Shown here: in pieces, positions 1 to 4,323 of the stretch
Layout: every line of letters begins with the position of its first letter
Position numbering within the stretch: the stretch's first letter is position 1
DNA from: Acidimicrobiaceae bacterium
GTDB lineage: Bacteria > Actinomycetota > Acidimicrobiia > Acidimicrobiales > RAAP-2
Direction of reading: 5' to 3'
Length of the DNA stretch: 13,180 bases
NCBI GenBank assembly: GCA_003164275.1
Contig: PLSY01000231.1
Location: forward strand, 1 to 13,180
Notes under the pieces: model-generated
The model's database searches: none
What the model saw: only the letters and a program-made list of their open reading frames with translations
Told to the model about the DNA's origin: nothing
Translations under genes and position numbers: made by a program

Positions 1-674
1 ACGGCAACCTCAATCGGCTCTTCCTCGACCCCGTCTTTCACGGCAGTTACCCCGACGACATGCTCACGCACTACGAAGCGAACCTGCCCGGCTTCTCGGT
101 CATCGAAGATGGCGACCTCGAGATCATCAGCCAGCCGCTCGACTTCCTCGGCGTCAACTACTACTTCCCGGGAACGATCATGGACGCCAAGCGCGCCTCG
201 GAGGCGCGCGTCGCCGGCTACGGGGTTCCCCTCGGCGAGCAGTTCCCCGACCTGCGCGTACTGTCGCTCGAGACGCCCGGCACGGACACCACGTCCATGG
301 GCTGGGAGGTCGACGCCTCGGGGCTCACGGAGTTGCTCGTGCGCATCAAGGGGGAGTACACCGACCTGCCGATCTACATCACGGAGAACGGTGCCGCTTT
401 CGATGACTACGTCGACCCCAACGGTCACGTCCTTGACAACGACCGCATCTCGTATCTGTGCGAGCACGTGTCGGCGGTCCATGACGCGATCGACGCCGAC
501 GTCAACGTGCAGGGATACTTCGTCTGGAGCCTCCTCGACAACTTCGAGTGGGTGCTCGGCTACGGGCCTACGTTCGGTCTGGTGGAGGTGGACCGGGAGA
601 CTTTCGAGCGCCGCCCGAAACCGAGCGCAACCTGGATTGGCGCGGTGGCGAGGGACAACGCGGTACAGGCCTGA
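1..674 (+). CDS. GH1 family beta-glucosidase, 3' part (5' end outside window)
   Basis: This is the C-terminal part of a glycoside hydrolase family 1 enzyme, which hydrolyses beta-linked glucosides by a retaining mechanism. The frame is open from base 3, giving 223 visible residues; the N-terminal half of the barrel, with the acid/base glutamate, lies outside the window. The catalytic nucleophile motif ITENG is present (Glu at visible residue 128). Near the C-terminus the WSLLDNFEW segment, which lines the aglycone and substrate pocket in GH1, is intact, followed by a typical family ending. An early segment reading NRLFLDPVFHGSYP also fits GH1. No signal peptide can be judged. A gtrA-like gene follows 70 bases downstream on the same strand with its own apparent promoter. 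The family is clear; the natural substrate is not. Confidence 0.93.
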   Translation, partial: GNLNRLFLDPVFHGSYPDDMLTHYEANLPGFSVIEDGDLEIISQPLDFLGVNYYFPGTIMDAKRASEARVAGYGVPLGEQFPDLRVLSLETPGTDTTSMGWEVDASGLTELLVRIKGEYTDLPIYITENGAAFDDYVDPNGHVLDNDRISYLCEHVSAVHDAIDADVNVQGYFVWSLLDNFEWVLGYGPTFGLVEVDRETFERRPKPSATWIGAVARDNAVQA

Positions 675-731
675 GTGGGCCTGCGGGCGGATAGTGCCCT
701 CAACCGATCACTGTATTGGGGCACAGAAGGC

Positions 732-737
732 TAGGGT
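732..737 (+). promoter_or_regulatory. -10 box TAGGGT for a leaderless gtrA-like gene
   Basis: TAGGGT matches the actinobacterial TANNNT -10 pattern and ends 7 bases before the ATG at 745, so transcription would begin at or next to the start codon. No good Shine-Dalgarno lies in between, and no clear -35 box is visible. Confidence 0.45.
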
Positions 738-744
738 TTCGGCG

Positions 745-1245
745 ATGAGTAGTCTTGCCGTGCGCGCTGAACACCTCTGGGAGAGGCGGGACACCCCCGA
801 GGCGAAGCGGCTCTTCCGCTACACCATGGTCTCGGTGGTCTCCACCATCGTCTCGTTCGGAGTCCTCGCCATAATCTTCGGTGTCCTGCACCTTTGGGGG
901 GAGATCGTGAGCACGGTGGTGGCCAATGTCTCAGCCACCATCCCCTCTTACTACCTGAACCGTAAGTGGGTGTGGGGCAAAGGGGGCCGGTCCCACCTGA
1001 CCAAGGAGATCATCCCCTTTTGGGTCATGGGGGCCCTCGGCATCGTGGTGTCGATCGGTGGCGCCGCGGTGGCCCGCCACATCGGCATCGAGCACCACCT
1101 GAGCCATCTCATGCAGACCGCGTTGGTGCTCTTGGCCAACCTGGTGTCATTCGGCGTCTTTTGGGTGCTCAAGTTCATGGTCTTCAACCGACTGTTCCAC
1201 GTCCACACCCTCGAGGAGCTGGACAACCTGGTCGAGGCGGTCTGA
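745..1245 (+). CDS. GtrA-family membrane protein
   Basis: A 166-residue integral membrane protein of the GtrA family. Its members are proposed to flip or present polyprenyl-phosphate-linked sugars and often accompany cell-wall or surface-glycan glycosylation. Four hydrophobic segments are visible, at roughly residues 25-50, 55-75, 90-112 and 125-150. The family hallmark between segments two and three is present as YYLNRKWVW, and the ending FMVFNRLF also fits. The open frame runs far upstream through the GH1 gene, but ATG 745 gives a family-sized protein starting just before the first membrane segment and sits 7 bases after a TANNNT box. The stop codon lies inside a strong hairpin shared with the convergent yajQ gene. 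The exact substrate is unknown. Confidence 0.85.
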   Translation: MSSLAVRAEHLWERRDTPEAKRLFRYTMVSVVSTIVSFGVLAIIFGVLHLWGEIVSTVVANVSATIPSYYLNRKWVWGKGGRSHLTKEIIPFWVMGALGIVVSIGGAAVARHIGIEHHLSHLMQTALVLLANLVSFGVFWVLKFMVFNRLFHVHTLEELDNLVEAV

Positions 1246-1284
1246 GCCACAGCGACCGCCCGGTCGGGCGGCAGGGTGGCTCAG
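1242..1284. terminator. Two-tier hairpin containing both convergent stop codons
   Basis: The outer stem CTGAGCCAC (1242-1250) pairs perfectly with GTGGCTCAG (1276-1284). Inside it, CCGCCCG (1256-1262) pairs perfectly with CGGGCGG (1265-1271) around a 2-base loop. The gtrA stop (1243-1245) and the yajQ stop (1281-1283, minus strand) are part of the two outer arms. No T-tract follows on either strand. It is well placed to end transcription from both sides. Confidence 0.6.
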
Positions 1285-1769
1285 TCTCGGAAGTTGCTGA
1301 ACTGCAGTGGGATGCCGAAGTCCTCGCTCTTGCACGCCGTGATGGCTGCTTGGAGGTCGTCGCGCTTCTTGCCGCTCACCCGTAGCTGGTCCCCCTGGGT
1401 CTGGGAGTTGACCCCCTTCAAGCCGAGGTCCTTGATGAACTTGTTGATCTTTTTGGCATGGTCAGAGGAGATGCCGGCCTGGATGGTCAGCCTTTGGCGG
1501 GCCGCCCCCCTGGATGCCTCTTCTATCTTGCCCACGTCGAACGACTTGAGCGACACCTCCCGCCTCACCAGCTTTTCCTGGAGGACCTGGTAGAGGGCGC
1601 GCAGCCTGTCCTCGGTGGACGACGACAGCACGAGTTCCGTGTCGGACAGCTCGATAGCTGAGTCGGTGCCCTTGAAGTCGAATCGGGTAGAGGCCTCACG
1701 GTTCGCCTGGTCGACTGCATTGCGCACTTCTTGCATATCAACTTCGGAAACAACGTCGAAGGTGGGCAT
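1281..1769 (-). CDS. yajQ: YajQ family nucleotide-binding protein (UPF0234)
   Basis: A 162-residue cytosolic protein of the YajQ/UPF0234 family, full length for the family. The N-terminus (PTFDVVSEVDMQEVRNAVDQ, then STRFDFKGTDS) is the family signature, and the C-terminal half contains the expected KKINKFIKDLGLKGVNSQTQGDQLRVSGKKRDDLQ pattern, given here as KKINKFIKDLGLKGV and QGDQLRVSGKKRDDLQ. Some family members bind cyclic di-GMP and act with transcription factors; others were reported to bind RNA or GTP. Which applies here cannot be told. ATG 1769 gives the canonical N-terminus and sits 6 bases after a TANNNT box with no Shine-Dalgarno, so the message is probably leaderless. It is divergent from tRNA-Tyr. 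Confidence 0.95.
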   Translation of the reverse strand: MPTFDVVSEVDMQEVRNAVDQANREASTRFDFKGTDSAIELSDTELVLSSSTEDRLRALYQVLQEKLVRREVSLKSFDVGKIEEASRGAARQRLTIQAGISSDHAKKINKFIKDLGLKGVNSQTQGDQLRVSGKKRDDLQAAITACKSEDFGIPLQFSNFRD

Positions 1770-1775
1770 GACGAA

Positions 1776-1781
1776 ACAGTA
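1776..1781 (-). promoter_or_regulatory. -10 box TACTGT for leaderless yajQ
   Basis: Read on the minus strand, TACTGT ends 6 bases before the yajQ ATG, fitting TANNNT spacing for transcription starting on the start codon. It lies 16 bases from the tRNA-Tyr -10 box on the opposite strand. Confidence 0.45.
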
Positions 1782-1782
1782 G

Positions 1783-1796
1783 CCCCGCAGCAGGGG
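1783..1796. repeat. Small inverted repeat between divergent promoters
   Basis: CCCC and GGGG arms surround a 6-base GCAGCA loop. The repeat lies exactly between the yajQ and tRNA-Tyr -10 boxes, so a bound regulator could affect both, but short GC arms are common by chance here. Confidence 0.25.
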
Positions 1797-1797
1797 T

Positions 1798-1803
1798 TAT
1801 CCT
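1798..1803 (+). promoter_or_regulatory. -10 box TATCCT for tRNA-Tyr
   Basis: TATCCT fits TANNNT and would place the transcript start around 1810, just before the tRNA 5' end at 1814. No clear -35 box is seen at the right distance. Confidence 0.4.
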
Positions 1804-1813
1804 TGCGCCCTGC

Positions 1814-1894
1814 GGGTCGGTGCCCGAGCGGCCAAAGGGAGCAGACTGTAAATCTGCCGCGCAAGCTTCGAAGGTTCAAATCCTTCTCGGCCCA
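1814..1894 (+). tRNA. tRNA-Tyr (anticodon GTA)
   Basis: An 81-base class II tRNA. The acceptor stem GGGTCGG pairs with TCGGCCC with two G-U wobbles. The D stem is CCC/GGG, the anticodon stem GCAGA/TCTGC encloses CTGTAAA with anticodon GTA at 1848-1850, and the T arm is GAAGG-TTCAAAT-CCTTC. The long variable region expected of bacterial tRNA-Tyr lies between anticodon and T stems. The 3' CCA is not encoded. The T loop has TTCAAAT rather than the commoner TTCGAAT. Its 3' half is repeated in decayed form at 7183-7222, which marks this gene as a probable integration site. Confidence 0.95.
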
Positions 1895-1901
1895 CGCAGA
1901 A

Positions 1902-1948
1902 GAAAGCCCTGGTCAGAGCGCTAAAATGGCGTTTTGGCCGGGGCTTTC
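1902..1948 (+). terminator. Hairpin downstream of tRNA-Tyr
   Basis: GAAAGCCCTGG (1902-1912) pairs with CCGGGGCTTTC (1938-1948) over 11 pairs including one wobble, with room for a small inner hairpin. It starts 8 bases after the tRNA. The 3' arm could instead pair with GCCCCGG at 1955-1961, a competing fold. No long T-tract follows. Confidence 0.5.
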
Positions 1949-2252
1949 GTTGTGGCCCCGGGGCCCGCTTTCATTTCATGTCCCGTCCGAGCTGGGGCGA
2001 TGGGTTTGCGTGTCAAGACAGTGGCAGATTCCTCGCCTTTCGTGACGAATTCTGAGAAATTCCGGGACATCGACCTCTCGAATGGGTTGGTGTGGTGGTC
2101 ATGCAGCCCTTCGTGTCGTCGATCGGTTTCAGACTCCGAGACTCCGAGACTCCGAGGCCAGGCGGGGCGGGTCGCGACTCCTCCCGGCGGTGCCTGGAGG
2201 TGGTCTCCTCCAACCGGGACCGGGACCATCAGCTTTGGCCAGGCGAGGCCGG
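1949..2252. other. Non-coding stretch with short repeats upstream of the PRC operon
   Basis: A frame is open through here, continuous with the first PRC-barrel gene, but the reading has no recognisable protein character and no supported start. What can be seen: a distant inverted pair ATGTCCCG (1978-1985) and CGGGACAT (2063-2070); an AT-richer patch around 2042-2062 containing GAATTCTGAGAAATTC; an 8-base tandem repeat at 2131-2154; and a 6-bp hairpin TGGAGG/CCTCCA at 2195-2212. This may be the left end of the inserted element plus the operon's control region. Confidence 0.5.
2131..2157 (+). repeat. Three tandem copies of AGACTCCG
   Basis: AGACTCCG occurs three times head to tail from 2131 to 2154, with a partial fourth copy (AG plus G). 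It lies about 110 bases upstream of the PRC operon in non-coding DNA. Such a tract could change length by slippage. Confidence 0.8.
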
Positions 2253-2258
2253 TAACCT
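2253..2258 (+). promoter_or_regulatory. -10 box TAACCT for the PRC operon
   Basis: TAACCT fits TANNNT and ends 6 bases before ATG 2265. The GGGAGG just before the ATG leaves no spacer and cannot work as a normal Shine-Dalgarno, so leaderless translation is the better explanation. Confidence 0.45.
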
Positions 2259-2264
2259 GGGAGG

Positions 2265-2387
2265 ATGAGCCCGATCGGCTGGCTGATATTGGCGGTCATC
2301 ATCGTTGTGGTGGCTGCGCTGGCTTTCGTGGTCGTTCGGCGGCGGCGGCGGGGCGGTGGCGTGATCGCCACCAGGGGCAAGCGATGA
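2265..2387 (+). CDS. Small single-pass membrane protein (40 aa)
   Basis: An unrecognised 40-residue peptide. Residues 5-24 form one hydrophobic helix rich in Ile, Val, Ala and Leu, followed at once by five arginines and a short basic glycine-rich tail ending in RGKR. By the positive-inside rule the tail should be cytoplasmic, giving an N-out, C-in anchor. The case for a real gene is threefold. ATG 2265 is the first start after an in-frame stop and has a -10 box 6 bases upstream. The hydrophobic-plus-arginine layout is sharp. Its stop overlaps the next gene's start as ATGA. It probably heads the operon with the two PRC-barrel genes and may couple their translation or recruit them to the membrane. 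Function unknown. Confidence 0.6.
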   Translation: MSPIGWLILAVIIVVVAALAFVVVRRRRRGGGVIATRGKR

Positions 2388-2944
2388 GGCTGCTGATGAC
2401 TGCGTCTCAGATCCGCGGACTTCCTGTGGTCACGGTCGGGGGCGGGGAGGATGTAGCCGAGGTGCGAGATGTGATCTACAGCCCCGAAGCGGGTCGCCTC
2501 GTCGGCGTGACCCTCAACAAGAGGGGCTTCCTGGCTGGTCGTCATCGCGAAGTACTCCCAGCCGAGGCGATTCACGCCGTCGGCCAGGACGCTGTCATGG
2601 TCCTCGACGAGTCCAGCCTTGTCGACCCTGAGGACGCACCGGATGATGTCGGCCGACCGGCCACCGAGCGCAACGTGATCGGCGACGATGTCCTGACCGA
2701 GGGAGGCACCAGCCTGGGAAAGGTCGCTGATCTGGTATTGCTGGTGGGAAGCACCGGTGAGGTGGTTGGATACCAGATCGACAAGGCCGGTGGTGGAGAG
2801 GGCTACATTCCGTTGCCGGCGCAGCTTTCCGTCTCCGGGGTTGCGCTGGTCGTCCCGAACATCACAGAGGAGTTCGTACAAGACGACCTCGTCGGACTCG
2901 GCGCCGCAGTCGACGAGTTCCGAGCACGGATGGGGCTGACGTGA
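2384..2944 (+). CDS. PRC-barrel domain protein with two barrels
   Basis: A 186-residue cytosolic protein with two PRC-barrel-like repeats. The first spans about residues 5-80: SQIRGLPVVTV, then VAEVRDVIYSPEAGRLVGV, and VLPAEAIHAVGQDAVMV. The second spans about 95-165: VIGDDVLTEGGTSLGKVADLVL, shown here as VIGDDVLTEGG and LGKVADLVL, then TGEVVGYQI. PRC barrels occur in photosynthetic reaction centre subunit H and in the ribosome maturation protein RimM and usually serve as protein-interaction modules; stand-alone actinobacterial members have no settled role. The frame is open far upstream, but ATG 2384 is chosen because it overlaps the upstream stop by 4 bases (ATGA); ATG 2396 is a less likely alternative. 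It overlaps the next gene by 4 bases too. Confidence 0.8.
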   Translation: MRLLMTASQIRGLPVVTVGGGEDVAEVRDVIYSPEAGRLVGVTLNKRGFLAGRHREVLPAEAIHAVGQDAVMVLDESSLVDPEDAPDDVGRPATERNVIGDDVLTEGGTSLGKVADLVLLVGSTGEVVGYQIDKAGGGEGYIPLPAQLSVSGVALVVPNITEEFVQDDLVGLGAAVDEFRARMGLT

Positions 2945-3405
2945 GCGAATCGTTCCGGGCTTCCAGCGGCCGAAAGGTGATGAGCAGGGCGAGCGCGAAC
3001 GAGGTTGGCTCGGTCAGTCATCTCCTGGTTGATACCACGCAACGACGGGTCGCTGCGGTGGTCATCGGGCACGGCAAGAAAGCCCAGCTCGTCGACTGGT
3101 CGCAGTTGAGCGGGTTCGGGCCCGACGCGATCATGGTGGTCGACGAAGATGCCCTGCGTCCGCCAGCGAGCGAACGCGAACGGGCCGCCGCGGAGGGAAG
3201 TCTCGAGCTCCTCGGCAAACGGGCGCTCAGCGAACGGGGCAACGAACTCGGCCAAATCGATGATGTGACCTTTGACGCTGCTACCGGAGCGTTGGAGGAC
3301 ATCCTCATCGGTGACCGCCGCATCCGGGCCGGAACCTTGCTGGGCAGTGGCTCGTACGCTGCCGTGCTCGACGAGAGCCAGGAGCCCTCAACAGCGCGTT
3401 CCTAG
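2941..3405 (+). CDS. PRC-barrel domain protein, second copy
   Basis: A 154-residue protein with two PRC-barrel-like units: about residues 10-75 (GRKVMSRASANEVGSVSHLL, then RRVAAVVIGHGKKAQLVDW) and about 88-148 (LLGKRALSERGNELGQIDDV, then TGALEDILI). The pattern of a short strand, a loop with Gly-Xaa-Val or Gly-Gln-Ile, and a strand ending in a hydrophobic triplet mirrors the upstream gene, so the pair probably arose by duplication and diverged. The start is GTG 2941, which overlaps the preceding stop as GTGA, so translation is probably coupled. No signal peptide or membrane segment is visible. A strong hairpin lies downstream, before the convergent DUF1269-like gene. The partner and ligand are unknown. 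Confidence 0.78.
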   Translation: MSESFRASSGRKVMSRASANEVGSVSHLLVDTTQRRVAAVVIGHGKKAQLVDWSQLSGFGPDAIMVVDEDALRPPASERERAAAEGSLELLGKRALSERGNELGQIDDVTFDAATGALEDILIGDRRIRAGTLLGSGSYAAVLDESQEPSTARS

Positions 3406-3490
3406 CCGCGCTCAGGTAGATGCGATTCTCTGCCGTTCTAGAACAACTTCGGCGCCCAGCGGGTCTATCCGGGTGGAACGGGCGGATACG

Positions 3491-3545
3491 AGCACGGGCA
3501 CCCGTGGCCAAAACCGCGGACGGGGAACTGGCCACGGGCAGTGCT
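3491..3545. terminator. Two-tier hairpin between convergent genes
   Basis: CCCGTGGCCA (3501-3510) pairs perfectly with TGGCCACGGG (3529-3538), and outside it AGCAC (3491-3495) pairs with GTGCT (3541-3545). A nested alternative, CACGGG-CA-CCCGTG at 3494-3507, could compete. It lies between the PRC operon (ending 3405) and the minus-strand gene ending at 3549, so it could serve both. No T-tract. Confidence 0.5.
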
Positions 3546-3548
3546 CCT

Positions 3549-4193
3549 TCAGGGATGCATGATTTCTAACCCCGGGACTGACGGGATTGCGGTCGAGGGC
3601 GGTCGTGCGGCCCGCTTGTTGTAACAGGCGGCCTGCTGTGCGTGCCTTGCTGTCTCTTCTGCCGCCCAGCGTGTCCGCCTGAGTTCCTCGTACGAATTCG
3701 TCACAGTTGCACCCTTTCCCGTTGCCCGCCTCAACGTGTTCGCCTCGGTCCCTAGATCGATTGGCTCGGCGATGTGGCGGAACGCTCGAAGATCCGCTCT
3801 GTCCAGCGCATCCGGCAGTGTTGAGTCTCCAATTACTGCCAACGCTGACTGGCCATTGTTCAAGATCGCGGCAAAGCCCCTGAGGCGCGCAGGAACGGCT
3901 GCAGCTTGCTGACGACACACAATGCGGGCCCCGTCGCTCACGTCCAACTCGACTGCCGATGATGGGAAGATCAACTCCGCAATCGCAATGACGCTGAGGC
4001 CGGTCCATGACGACAGTCCCGAGCTTTCTCTGATCCGGGCGTGTCCGTCCTCTCCCCTCGAGATCACCGTCGCCTCATAGGCGCCGACAGCCCCGGCGAG
4101 GTGGCGGTCCTGTAGAACGCCTTCGTCGTCGCTTGCCGCCTGCTCCTCGAAGTAGACCCCGAGATATAGGAAGACCTGTTCTATTCCGGCCAT
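3549..4193 (-). CDS. DUF1269-like protein, divergent or partly decayed
   Basis: A 214-residue protein that resembles, from memory, the DUF1269 family of small membrane-associated proteins. The N-terminus (FLYLGVYFEEQAASDDEGVL, then GAVGAYEATVISRGEDG) and the block LNNGQSALAVIGDSTLPDAL fit well. The segment GLSVIAIAELIFPSS fits the first part of the expected glycine-rich hydrophobic hairpin, but the following 25 or so residues are polar and cysteine/arginine-containing where relatives carry a Gly/Ala membrane segment. The basic tail of about 55 residues also looks foreign. A Shine-Dalgarno-like AAAGG stands 5 bases before ATG 4193, supporting the start and active translation. It is divergent from the LuxR-type gene, suggesting that regulator controls it. 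It could be intact but divergent, or carry two compensating frameshifts. Confidence 0.55.
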   Translation of the reverse strand: MAGIEQVFLYLGVYFEEQAASDDEGVLQDRHLAGAVGAYEATVISRGEDGHARIRESSGLSSWTGLSVIAIAELIFPSSAVELDVSDGARIVCRQQAAAVPARLRGFAAILNNGQSALAVIGDSTLPDALDRADLRAFRHIAEPIDLGTEANTLRRATGKGATVTNSYEELRRTRWAAEETARHAQQAACYNKRAARPPSTAIPSVPGLEIMHP

Positions 4194-4268
4194 GGTGACC
4201 TTTCACGTGCAGTAGTTGTCCAAGTGCTGTCCTGGTTTCCATTGTCGTCAGCCAACTCGGCTGCGAAC

Positions 4269-4285
4269 ACACCCGGATCGGGTGT
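4269..4285. promoter_or_regulatory. 17-bp palindrome, candidate operator
   Basis: ACACCCG and CGGGTGT form a perfect 7-bp inverted repeat around GAT, in the 130-base region between the divergent DUF1269-like and LuxR-type genes. A dyad in a divergent control region next to a regulator gene is a natural candidate for its own binding site. Inference only. Confidence 0.4.
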
Positions 4286-4323
4286 CTTTCGCCAGCCGCT
4301 CTAGTCGGAGACCAATTCGGACG

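Noticed and set aside
109..744. Long plus-strand open frame running into the gtrA-like gene
   Set aside because: It overlaps the GH1 gene in another frame and reads as an Arg/Ser/Thr-rich shadow; only the part from ATG 745 has family character.
2131..2157. CRISPR-like repeat
   Set aside because: The units are only 8 bases and directly adjacent, with no spacers and no cas genes.
1934..2383. Upstream extension of the first PRC-barrel gene
   Set aside because: No family-like residues, no supported start, and it overlaps the small membrane gene; the ATGA overlap at 2384 fixes a better start.
3412..4008. Minus-strand 198-residue open frame overlapping the DUF1269-like gene
   Set aside because: Mostly a frame shadow rich in Arg, Cys and Ser. 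Only a short piece resembles DUF1269, reported instead as possible frameshifting.
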